Made by a program: the position numbers and the translations under genes
Part shown: piece by piece, positions 1-6,747 of the stretch
Numbering within the stretch: the stretch's first letter is position 1
How the letters are laid out: every line of letters starts with the position of its first letter
Assembly (NCBI GenBank): GCA_040905025.1
Contig: JBBDSJ010000051.1
Coordinates: 1 to 42,340, forward strand
Source of the DNA: JBBDSJ01 sp040905025
GTDB lineage: Bacteria > Pseudomonadota > Gammaproteobacteria > Methylohalomonadales > Methylohalomonadaceae
Direction: 5' to 3'
DNA: 42,340 nt
Notes under the pieces: model-generated
Databases searched by the model: none
What the model was told of the DNA's origin: nothing
The model's input: the letters and a program-made list of their open reading frames with translations, nothing else

Positions 1-551
1 TCCGGTGCCATTTGCACGAATGCTTCGATGGCAATGGCTTCGCGTTTGCGAAAGTCAGGCGTCAGCACTTCAATGCGAATCGCCGGCATGCGTTCGCGGA
101 TGGCGCGGATACAGGCGACAAAGTGCGCGGCGCCACCGTCTTTCAGATCGTCGCGATCCACGGACGTGATCACGACATACTTCAGGTTCATTTGCTCAAT
201 GGCATCGGCCAGATGCACGGGCTCGTTCTCGTCCAGCGGTTGCGGCCGGCCATGCGCGACATCGCAAAACGGACAGCGGCGCGTACACAGATCGCCCATG
301 ATCATGAATGTCGCGGTACCGTGAGCAAAACATTCGCCCAGGTTCGGACATGCCGCTTCCTCGCAGACGGTATGCAGCTGCTTGTCGCGCAGCATTTTCT
401 TCAGCGCGATGACGTTCGGATCGGTCGGCGCTTTCGCCCGGATCCAGAGTGGCTTGCGCGGCAGCGGCGCGCCTTCAACTCGCACCGGAATTTTTAACGG
501 CCGGGTTTTGCTTTCGCCACGATGCGCACGTGTTGTACTGCTCTCAACCAT
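1..551 (-). CDS. lipA: Lipoyl synthase LipA, 5' part (runs off the window)
   Basis: Radical SAM enzyme that inserts two sulfur atoms into protein-bound octanoyl groups, the last step of lipoate synthesis. About 183 N-terminal residues are present; the gene continues past base 1. The auxiliary-cluster cysteines appear as CEEAACPNLGEC and the radical-SAM CxxxCxxC motif as CTRRCPFCD, both in the LipA family arrangement. The ATG at 551-549 overlaps the lipB stop by 8 bases (ATGGTTGA), which indicates translational coupling. The N-terminal 20 residues are a basic leader of the usual kind. Identity is secure; the C-terminal half cannot be seen. Confidence 0.96.
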   Translation of the reverse strand, partial: MVESSTTRAHRGESKTRPLKIPVRVEGAPLPRKPLWIRAKAPTDPNVIALKKMLRDKQLHTVCEEAACPNLGECFAHGTATFMIMGDLCTRRCPFCDVAHGRPQPLDENEPVHLADAIEQMNLKYVVITSVDRDDLKDGGAAHFVACIRAIRERMPAIRIEVLTPDFRKREAIAIEAFVQMAP

Positions 552-1206
552 GGGCCACCACCGCTGTTGCATTTACAGAAACATTTATAGACACGTCTGT
601 CTTCTCCAGTTCACGAGTCAGATAAGGTAACAGTTGTTCGCCTGCTGTCGCCAAATCGCAGTCTACGCCTTCATCACGCAGTTGTGTTACGGCAAGGCCG
701 TGGTAACCGCACGGGTCGATGCCGGCAAACGGCGCCAGATCCATGGCCACATTCAATGCCAAACCATGATAGCTGCAACCCTTTTTCACACGCAGGCCGA
801 GCGCGGCGATTTTGGCATTGTCGACATACACGCCGGGTGCGCCGGCACGGCGTTTGGCACTGAGTCCGGCGCCCGCCAGATATTCAATCAGCGCCTGCTC
901 GATGCGTTGTACCAGGCTGCGGACGCCGAAGCCGTGGCGGCGTAAATCAACCAGCACATAGACGATCAGCTGGCCGGGGCCATGATAAGTAATCTGGCCA
1001 CCGCGATCAGTTTTTATAATTGGAATATCGCCGGTTTGGTGCGTATGGCCCGGGCGTGCACCGAGACCGAGCGTATACACCGGCGGATGCTCGAGCAACC
1101 ACAGCTCATCCGGTGTGTCCGCCGTGCGCGCTGCTGTAAAAGTCTGCATGCGCTGGTAGCTGGTCTGGTAATCGACCAGGCCCAGATGGCGGACGTTCAG
1201 ATTCAA
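544..1206 (-). CDS. lipB: Octanoyl-[ACP]:protein N-octanoyltransferase LipB
   Basis: Moves octanoate from acyl carrier protein to lipoyl domains, giving the substrate for LipA encoded directly downstream. Visible family motifs are GGQITYHGPGQL, the catalytic lysine in DNAKIAALG and the catalytic cysteine in GIDPCGYHGL. I prefer the TTG start at 1206, giving MNLNVRHLGLVDYQ and 220 residues (E. coli has 213). It has AGGGGTGA a few bases upstream, and family members begin at this point. An upstream in-frame ATG at 1230 would add MGEGRGEG, which is only translated palindromic repeat. The region upstream is a tandem array carrying copies of this gene's first 14 codons. Confidence 0.95.
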   Translation of the reverse strand: MNLNVRHLGLVDYQTSYQRMQTFTAARTADTPDELWLLEHPPVYTLGLGARPGHTHQTGDIPIIKTDRGGQITYHGPGQLIVYVLVDLRRHGFGVRSLVQRIEQALIEYLAGAGLSAKRRAGAPGVYVDNAKIAALGLRVKKGCSYHGLALNVAMDLAPFAGIDPCGYHGLAVTQLRDEGVDCDLATAGEQLLPYLTRELEKTDVSINVSVNATAVVAHG

Positions 1207-1604
1207 ACCCTCACCCCTGCCCTCTCCCAAAGGAGAGGGTGAAAAGTCTGGNNNNNNNNNNNNNNNNNNNNNNNNNNNNNNNNNNNNNNNNNNNNNNNNN
1301 NNNNNNNNNNNNNNNNNNNNNNNNNNNNNNNNNNNNNNNNNNNNNNNNNNNTCAGATTCAAACCCTCACCCCTGCCCTCTCCCAAAGGAGAGGGTGAAAA
1401 GTCTGGTAGTCGACCAGACCCAGATGCCGGATGTTCAGATTCAAACCCTCACCCCTGCCCTCTCCCAAAGGAGAGGGTGAAAAGTCTGGCAGTCGACCAG
1501 GTTCAGATGCCGGATGTTCAGATTCAAACCCTCACCCCTACCCTCTCCCAAAGGAGAGGCTGAAAAGTCTCGTAGTCGACCAGACCCGGATGCCGGATTA
1601 TTAA
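1201..1604. repeat. 83-bp tandem repeat array containing lipB start-region copies and a palindrome
   Basis: Units start at 1201, 1356, 1439 and 1522, with a spacing of exactly 83 where no gap intervenes; a 100-N gap lies in the first unit. Each unit has an 8-bp stem with a 4-base loop (CCCTCTCC-CAAA-GGAGAGGG, first copy 1220-1239) next to a roughly 44-bp segment matching the first codons of lipB. The unit furthest from lipB (1522 onward) is the most degenerate and fades out near 1604. The palindromic half resembles the CCCTCACCCC...CCCTCTCCC intergenic repeat seen in many proteobacteria; that link is from memory. The copy number across the gap is unknown. Confidence 0.93.
1252..1351. other. 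Assembly gap (100 N) inside the lipB repeat array
   Basis: A run of exactly 100 N is a conventional placeholder and not a measured length. It sits inside an 83-bp tandem array, where short-read assembly typically breaks, so the true array may hold more or fewer units. Confidence 0.98.
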
Positions 1605-1611
1605 ATTACTA

Positions 1612-1646
1612 TTCACCGTTCACGGCTCACGATTTACGATTCACGG
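1612..1646. repeat. Degenerate heptanucleotide array (5 x 7 bp) abutting the ybeD stop
   Basis: Five adjoining 7-bp units read TTCACCG, TTCACGG, CTCACGA, TTTACGA and TTCACGG. The array ends at the base before the ybeD stop codon (1647-1649). On the coding strand it forms the start of the ybeD-lipB intergenic region, before the 83-bp units. A second, perfect heptamer array of different sequence lies upstream of gatB. Confidence 0.85.
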
Positions 1647-1955
1647 TCAAAGCGCCATCACAACGCGCTCTTCGGCGCTTAAATCCCGGTAAATCGCGTC
1701 CATCTGCGCACGGCTCTGTGCCTGGATAGTCACTGTCACGGCGACATAGCGGCCGCCGGCAGACTTTCTTGAACGTAGCGCGGCTTCACCGAGATTGGGC
1801 ACATGGCGGCAAACAAGGCTGAAAACCAGCATATCGAAATCGTCACCGTCGGCACTGCCGAAGGCCTTGACTGCAATTTCGCACGGAAATTGCAGTATAG
1901 ATTCTGCGTCGGCTTGCGGCTGCTGTCCGGAAGAATTCTGGCCTGGAGGTTGCAT
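1647..1955 (-). CDS. ybeD: YbeD/DUF493 family protein
   Basis: Small 102-residue protein of the YbeD (DUF493) family, which has a ferredoxin-like fold and no established biochemical role. The family core is visible from about residue 20 (LQFPCEIAVKAFG) through the PNLGEAALRSRKSAGGRYVAVTVTI stretch to the C-terminal IYRDLSAEERV segment. The N-terminal 18 residues are Gln/Pro-rich and variable. The ybeD-lipB-lipA order on one strand matches E. coli, although here about 440 bp of repeats plus a gap separate ybeD from lipB. The start is the ATG at 1955; only a weak AGAG precedes it. Confidence 0.92.
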   Translation of the reverse strand: MQPPGQNSSGQQPQADAESILQFPCEIAVKAFGSADGDDFDMLVFSLVCRHVPNLGEAALRSRKSAGGRYVAVTVTIQAQSRAQMDAIYRDLSAEERVVMAL

Positions 1956-2173
1956 AATCTCTACTCGCTACACTTGTTACATGAAATACACTAAACCAAA
2001 TGTTGCCAAACTACTAAATAGCATACAGATTAGCCAGTCACGTCTGCTTGGGCTATGGTAGTAAGCCACTATAATGGCAAGACAGTAATAATTCTGCTAC
2101 AAAATTGACCGTCATACCGGCGCAGGTCGCAGAAATGATACATGGATGCATCGTTTGTGGAGTCAGGGACGTA

Positions 2174-2212
2174 ATCCAGTCAATACACTGGATGCCGGGT
2201 CGAACCCGGCAT
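2174..2212. repeat. Two adjoining inverted repeats in an intergenic palindromic element
   Basis: ATCCAGT (2174-2180) pairs with ACTGGAT (2187-2193) across a 6-base loop. ATGCCGGGT (2192-2200) pairs perfectly with ACCCGGCAT (2204-2212) across CGA. Neither stem is followed by a T-run, so a mobile or REP-type intergenic element fits better than a terminator. Confidence 0.75.
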
Positions 2213-2248
2213 GGCGAGAGAACCGGGTGCGTTCTGAGTATGCCGCAG

Positions 2249-2280
2249 AATCCGGAACACAGATTATAATCCGGAACACA
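2249..2280. repeat. 13-bp direct repeat AATCCGGAACACA (19-bp period)
   Basis: AATCCGGAACACA occurs at 2249-2261 and again, identical, at 2268-2280. The second copy overlaps the end of a TATAAT box at 2265-2270. It could be a paired regulator site or a slippage duplication; the sequence alone does not decide. Confidence 0.7.
2265..2270 (+). promoter_or_regulatory. Possible -10 element for the Anbu-cluster ATP-grasp operon
   Basis: A perfect TATAAT lies 53 bases before the ATP-grasp ATG. No good -35 hexamer is found at 16-18 bp spacing, so this is a weak call. The 13-bp direct repeat flanks and overlaps it, as an activator site might. Confidence 0.3.
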
Positions 2281-2323
2281 TAATTTAATTAACGATTTAA
2301 TCAACGGATATATTTCGGACCCT

Positions 2324-3769
2324 ATGGATTTCAAGAACTACGACAGCCAAAGCACCTATGACGAGTTGATCGCGCCGTCCGGCCGCGCCCGCCCGCATGC
2401 CCGGCAATTGTTGAAATATTTGCGCTCACTGTCACAAACCGAATTACAGGAACGCAAGGAAGCCTCGGATCTGGCCATTACCGTCATGGGTATCACTTAC
2501 ACGGTTTATACCGATGAGGGTCAGACCGACAGCATCTGGCCATTCGACATCATTCCGCGAATTATTCCGAAAAAGGAATGGGATCGTATGAATGCCGGCC
2601 TGAAGCAACGCGTGCAGGCACTGAACATGTTTATCGGCGACGTCTACGGCGAACAAAGAATCCTCAAGGACAAGGTGGTGCCGAAAGACCTGATCCTGAA
2701 ATCAAAAAATTTCCGCAAGCAGTCGATGGGGGTCAAGCCGCCGCTGGGTATCTGGGCGCATATCTGCGGTACCGATCTGGTACGTGACAAGGACGGTACG
2801 CCGTATGTGCTTGAAGATAATTTGCGCGTGCCTTCCGGTGTTTCCTACATGCTGGAAAACCGGTTGATTACCAAACGCATTTTTCCGGAGCTGTTTGAAG
2901 ACTATTCCATTCTTCCGATCGACGACTATACGTCACATCTGTTTGATACGCTGGCTTCAGTCGCGCCCGAACCGAAGGAGTATCCGGAAGTCGTTGTCAT
3001 GACACCGGGTGTCTATAACTCGGCCTATTTTGAACATGCCTACCTGGCACAACAAATGGGCGCCGAGCTTGTTGAAGGCCGGGATCTGGTCGTCGGTGAT
3101 GATGATTGCGTTTACATGCGCACAATCTCCGGGCTTTCACGTGTCGATGTGATCTATCGCCGGATTGATGATCTGTTTCTGGATCAGGAAGCCTTTAACC
3201 CGGACTCGACACTCGGGGTGCCGGGGCTGATGCGCGCCTGGCGCAAGGGCAAGGTTACGCTGGCCAACGCGCCGGGCTCGGGCGTCGCTGATGACAAGGT
3301 CGTTTATTACTATGTACCGGATATGATCCGTTATTACCTCAGTGAAGAACCGATCATTCAGAACGTTGAAACCTACTTGTGCGAAAACAAGAGCGAACGT
3401 GACTATGTTTTAAAAAATCTGGACAAACTGGTGGTCAAACCGGCCAATGAATCCGGTGGCTATGGCATGCTGATTGGACCGAAATCTACCGAGAAAGAAC
3501 GCAAGGCCATGGCTGCGCGGATTCGCAAGTCACCGCGTGAATATGTCGCCCAGCCGACGCTTGCGCTGTCGACGGCGCCGACCTTTATCAACAACCGGGT
3601 TGAGCCACGTCACCTTGATTTACGTCCATTCATTCTGTCCGGCGAGAACACGCTGGTCACCAACGGTGGTCTTACGCGGGTAGCATTGAAAAAGGGTTCA
3701 CTGGTTGTGAATTCCTCCCAGGGTGGTGGCAGTAAAGATACCTGGATTGTTGATATGGAGGGCCACTGA
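2324..3769 (+). CDS. Circularly permuted ATP-grasp protein (COG2308), Anbu cluster
   Basis: A 481-residue protein of the circularly permuted type 2 ATP-grasp family (formerly DUF404/DUF407). Members are proposed to be peptide-bond-forming ligases, but their substrate is not established. Family marks include GIWAHICGTDLVRDKDG (about 145-160), YVLEDNLRVPSGVSYMLENR (about 163-182), the nucleotide-binding stretch VVKPANESGGYGM (about 374-386) and RHLDLRPFILSG near the C-terminus. It ends one base before the alpha-E ATG (TGA-G-ATG), the usual arrangement for this pair. The ATG at 2324 has only a weak GGA upstream. ATP-grasp and alpha-E genes typically accompany Anbu proteasome homologues. Confidence 0.93.
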   Translation: MDFKNYDSQSTYDELIAPSGRARPHARQLLKYLRSLSQTELQERKEASDLAITVMGITYTVYTDEGQTDSIWPFDIIPRIIPKKEWDRMNAGLKQRVQALNMFIGDVYGEQRILKDKVVPKDLILKSKNFRKQSMGVKPPLGIWAHICGTDLVRDKDGTPYVLEDNLRVPSGVSYMLENRLITKRIFPELFEDYSILPIDDYTSHLFDTLASVAPEPKEYPEVVVMTPGVYNSAYFEHAYLAQQMGAELVEGRDLVVGDDDCVYMRTISGLSRVDVIYRRIDDLFLDQEAFNPDSTLGVPGLMRAWRKGKVTLANAPGSGVADDKVVYYYVPDMIRYYLSEEPIIQNVETYLCENKSERDYVLKNLDKLVVKPANESGGYGMLIGPKSTEKERKAMAARIRKSPREYVAQPTLALSTAPTFINNRVEPRHLDLRPFILSGENTLVTNGGLTRVALKKGSLVVNSSQGGGSKDTWIVDMEGH

Positions 3770-3770
3770 G

Positions 3771-4712
3771 ATGCTGTCGCGTGTAGCAGAGCAACTGTAC
3801 TGGTTTGCACGTTATATAGAGCGTGCCGAGAACACTGCGCGCATGATCAATGTCAATACAAATCTGTTACTGGATTTGCCGCGCACACGTGAATTCGGCT
3901 GGGAGCCACTAATCAAGATTAGTGGTGATGAAGAACTGTTCGCGGAATTATATGACACCCCGGATGAACGTGATGTCATCAAGTTCCTTGCCAGCGATAT
4001 ACGCAATCCAAGTTCAATTCTGTCGTGTCTGTTCTATGCGCGGGAAAACCTGCGCACGACCCGTGATATCGTACCACGCGAAGCCTGGGAACTGGTTAAC
4101 GATCTCAGTCTGTTTATCAAAAAGGATACGACCAATAACCTGTCCCGGCGCCGGCGTTATGGCTTTTTGAAAACCATTATTGGCGGTTCACATCAAATCA
4201 CCGGCCTGTTGTCCGGCACCATGAACCATGATCAGGGCTATGATTTTGTCCGCATCGGCCGCAATCTGGAACGTGCCGACATGACCACCCGGCTTGTTGA
4301 TGTGCGCTCGGATGACCTGTTGCTCGATCATGAAGGCCTGACACCGTATACCAATATTCAGTGGGTCAGCGTGTTGAAGTCGTTGACCGCTTATCAGATG
4401 TACCGACAATACATGAAATTGCGGGTCCGGGGGCCGCAGGTGTTGCAGTTCCTGTTGCAGACCGAGGACTTCCCGCGTTCGTTTGCGCATTGCCTGCTTC
4501 ATGTCCAGTTATGTCTGGAAAACCTGCCGGAGTGCGACAGCCTGTTACGCCAGGTGATGAGTCTGCGTCGAAATATCAAGGACGCCGATGTTGTTGTTCT
4601 CGCCACCGCCGGCGAAGGATTGCATAATTATATTGACAGTTTGCAGGCGCAGCTTGCCAGCTTGCATGATGCCATTGCGGCGCGTTATTTCTCACTGAAC
4701 GTGACCACATGA
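3771..4712 (+). CDS. Alpha-E domain protein (COG2307), Anbu cluster
   Basis: A 313-residue, almost wholly alpha-helical protein of the alpha-E family (formerly DUF403), the standard partner of the circularly permuted ATP-grasp protein. Its biochemical role is unknown. The start MLSRVAEQLYWFARYIERAENTARM is the family signature, and the ATG at 3771 has GGAGG about 9 bases upstream. A longer frame from 3723 exists but would run through the ATP-grasp stop. RIGRNLERADMTTRLVDVR (about 173-191) is a second conserved helix. Its stop overlaps the next ATG (ATGA at 4709-4712), so the three plus-strand genes should be one operon. Confidence 0.94.
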   Translation: MLSRVAEQLYWFARYIERAENTARMINVNTNLLLDLPRTREFGWEPLIKISGDEELFAELYDTPDERDVIKFLASDIRNPSSILSCLFYARENLRTTRDIVPREAWELVNDLSLFIKKDTTNNLSRRRRYGFLKTIIGGSHQITGLLSGTMNHDQGYDFVRIGRNLERADMTTRLVDVRSDDLLLDHEGLTPYTNIQWVSVLKSLTAYQMYRQYMKLRVRGPQVLQFLLQTEDFPRSFAHCLLHVQLCLENLPECDSLLRQVMSLRRNIKDADVVVLATAGEGLHNYIDSLQAQLASLHDAIAARYFSLNVTT

Positions 4713-5842
4713 AGCGCTTCAGTTGCAACGACAATGAAGTCTTTTTTGAGAACACAGTGTGTCTGGCGACCGAAGAGAAACTTGGTTTTATACCGGAAGT
4801 TCTCGACTTGTGTGCAATCACACCGGCCACTGACAAGCTGTACCGCACGCAACACCGCAAGCTGGGTGACAGGCGCTTTCGAAAATGCGCCAACTATCAA
4901 CATCAGCAGGTATGCAACTGGATGGTGGCCGAAGCGGATCCCGAACCGTTCTGTCTCGCCTGCCGATTGAATAAAGTCATACCGGATCTTTCCAAACCGG
5001 AAAATCGCACTTACTGGCGCGAGATTGAACAAAACAAACGCCGGCTGATTTATACCCTGCTGGCACTGGGCCTGCCGCTGGTTGATCGCAACCAGGATCC
5101 GGAATTCGGCCTTGCGTTCGCGTTTCTTGCTGATGCCACACAACCGGCCGAATTTTATGATGAGTCAGCCGGTGGCAATCCAATCATGACCGGCCATAAC
5201 CGCGGCTTGATCACGATTAATATTGCCGAAGCTGATCCGCGTTATCGTGAACAGATGCGGATGAACATGAACGAATCCTATCGCACACTGATAGGCCATT
5301 TCCGCCATGAGGTGGGACACTATTACTGGTACCGGCTGATCTTCAACAACTATTGTCATGCCGAGTTTGTACAATTGTTTGGTGATGAGACCATCGATTA
5401 CCAGAATACGCTGCAGCAATATTATACCAATGGACCTGCGTTTAACTGGTGGGAGAGTTTCATCAGTGCGTACGCGAGTTCACATCCGTGGGAAGACTGG
5501 GCCGAATGCTGGGCCCATTATCTGCATATTATTGATACGCTGGAAACGGCCCAGAATTCCAGGCTGCTCGGAGCCGGCAGCTTGCTTGGCAGCGTAGTAC
5601 GGCGCGATCGGCCATTACCCGCAAGTATGCTGGAATTACCGATCAAGGCGATACTCGATACCTGGGTAGACCTGAGTATTGCAATGAATAATATCAATCG
5701 CAGTATCGGCCTGGGTGATTTCTATCCGTTTGTCATCAGTCCCAGGGTCATGAAGAAACTTGAATTCATTCATCGCATTGTCAGCGAACAACGAAGCGCC
5801 AACGCCACAGCTTCAACTGTTCTCCCAATCGAAACCGGGTAA
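4709..5842 (+). CDS. Putative zinc-binding metallopeptidase with zinc ribbon (COG4307 type)
   Basis: A 377-residue protein with a zinc-ribbon-like N-terminus and a gluzincin-like peptidase core. HEVGH (residues 200-204) is the HExxH motif; H259, E262 and E266 in HPWEDWAECWAHYLH are candidates for a further ligand. One cysteine set is intact (C60, C69, C82, C85). The extreme N-terminal knuckles keep C6 and C18 but lack the second cysteine normally seen in each (CNDN, CLAT). It is translationally coupled to the alpha-E gene by ATGA. The 3' end overlaps the convergent Anbu gene by 30 bp. Substrate unknown; proteolysis is inferred from the motif. Confidence 0.88.
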   Translation: MKRFSCNDNEVFFENTVCLATEEKLGFIPEVLDLCAITPATDKLYRTQHRKLGDRRFRKCANYQHQQVCNWMVAEADPEPFCLACRLNKVIPDLSKPENRTYWREIEQNKRRLIYTLLALGLPLVDRNQDPEFGLAFAFLADATQPAEFYDESAGGNPIMTGHNRGLITINIAEADPRYREQMRMNMNESYRTLIGHFRHEVGHYYWYRLIFNNYCHAEFVQLFGDETIDYQNTLQQYYTNGPAFNWWESFISAYASSHPWEDWAECWAHYLHIIDTLETAQNSRLLGAGSLLGSVVRRDRPLPASMLELPIKAILDTWVDLSIAMNNINRSIGLGDFYPFVISPRVMKKLEFIHRIVSEQRSANATASTVLPIETG

Positions 5843-6550
5843 CGAATAAAACGCCTGCCGCAGGTTTTCGCTCCAGGCCGTGCGCAAACGGGTGTAATAC
5901 TCGGAATCCAGATCGTATTTGAAGCGATGGTCAATACGCAGGCTGTCCTTGCGGTAAATCAGCAATTCATAGGGCGGCCCGACCGTCAAATTACTGCGGC
6001 TGGTCGAATCCAGTGAAACCAGGGCAGCACGTCCAGCATCTTCGAGTGAGACACCCGGGTTAATTACCCGATCCAGAATTGTTTTGCCGTATTTGAATTC
6101 CCCGATCTGAAAATACGGTGTCTCGGCCGTTGCCCACAAGTAGTTACCCTGCGGATAGATCATCGCCAGGTGCGGTTTTTCATCGCCAATCTGGCCACCG
6201 AGGATAAACGTCGACTCAACATTAAAGCCGCTTTGCTGATCCTCATCGGCATAGTGTTTCTGGACGCGTTTGTTAATCTCACCGACATAACTGCAGGCTT
6301 CATCCATGTCAGCCACGCTGAACAGGCTGCGCTCAGCCTTCGAGTCCTTGATATCTTTCTGCAATTGCTTGATGACTGATTGACTGGTGGCCAGATTGCC
6401 CGCCGACAGTAACACCAGCATTGCATGCCCTTCCTTAACGAATGCATGCATCTTGCTGAATGTGCGAATATTATCGAGACCCGCATTGGTGCGGGAATCG
6501 GACGCGAACACCAGACCGGTATTGAGCTGAATGGCGACGCAGTAAGTCAT
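5813..6550 (-). CDS. Proteasome-type protease, Anbu family (COG3484)
   Basis: A 245-residue bacterial homologue of the 20S proteasome beta subunit (Anbu). After removal of Met1 the N-terminal threonine would be the nucleophile (M-TYCVAIQL). D18 in FASDSRTNAG and K33 in TFSKMH sit where the proteasome Asp17 and Lys33 are found. The nearby ATP-grasp and alpha-E genes confirm the family. Unlike the usual co-directional layout, this gene faces the rest of the cluster tail to tail, with a 30-bp overlap, so it must use its own promoter in the 6551-6747 region. Anbu proteins are reported to form open rings; their natural substrates are unclear. Confidence 0.94.
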   Translation of the reverse strand: MTYCVAIQLNTGLVFASDSRTNAGLDNIRTFSKMHAFVKEGHAMLVLLSAGNLATSQSVIKQLQKDIKDSKAERSLFSVADMDEACSYVGEINKRVQKHYADEDQQSGFNVESTFILGGQIGDEKPHLAMIYPQGNYLWATAETPYFQIGEFKYGKTILDRVINPGVSLEDAGRAALVSLDSTSRSNLTVGPPYELLIYRKDSLRIDHRFKYDLDSEYYTRLRTAWSENLRQAFYSLPGFDWENS

Positions 6551-6666
6551 GTAGTCAATCCAGAAGTAAATGAAAACGGCCAGCTGCAGCTAAAATCGGC
6601 GATTTGGCAAAATCTGCGAATTTCAGTCAGCATTTCCCGCGTAATGTAACATTGAATTCAATCAAT

Positions 6667-6695
6667 TCGGCAAACTGCCGCAACACCCGTATAAT
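6667..6695 (+). promoter_or_regulatory. Sigma70-like promoter for the DUF4389 gene
   Basis: TCGGCA (6667-6672) and a perfect TATAAT (6690-6695) are separated by 17 bp. Transcription would start near 6702, leaving a leader of about 46 bases before the ATG at 6748. The site lies in the divergent spacer between Anbu and the DUF4389 gene. Confidence 0.55.
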
Positions 6696-6712
6696 AGGAA
6701 CAACAATTTATC

Positions 6713-6726
6713 GCGCTTGCAAGCGC
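6713..6726. promoter_or_regulatory. Perfect 14-bp palindrome in the DUF4389 leader
   Basis: GCGCTTGCAAGCGC is a perfect palindrome 17 bases after the -10 box, just downstream of the expected start point. This is a place where a dimeric repressor could block transcription. With no loop bases it would make a poor RNA hairpin. Function is inferred only. Confidence 0.4.
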
Positions 6727-6747
6727 AACACGCATGGGGGTTAGAGC

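Larger units (their letters stand above)
1956..2323. other. Gene-free spacer between ybeD and the ATP-grasp gene, rich in small repeats
   Basis: About 370 bp between two divergent genes. I see no supportable gene. It holds the hairpins at 2174-2193 and 2192-2212, a 13-bp direct repeat at 2249-2280, and a possible -10 box for the ATP-grasp gene. The text around 2105-2215 (gtcataccggcg..., aatccagt..., ggatgccgggt) resembles the intergenic repeats built on 'GTCATTCCGGCG..GCCGGAATCCAG' common in proteobacteria. Confidence 0.7.

Noticed and set aside
1206..1230. ATG at 1230 as the lipB start, adding MGEGRGEG
   Set aside because: These residues are translated palindromic repeat. LipB homologues begin near MNLNVRHLG, which the TTG at 1206 gives, with a Shine-Dalgarno-like AGGGGTGA upstream.
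1201..1604. CRISPR array
   Set aside because: Units of 83 bp repeat along their whole length with no variable spacers, no 25-40 bp repeat structure and no cas genes nearby.
3723..3770. Upstream extension of the alpha-E gene to 3723
   Set aside because: The family starts at MLSRVAEQ. The ATG at 3771 has GGAGG at good spacing, and the extension lies within the ATP-grasp coding sequence.
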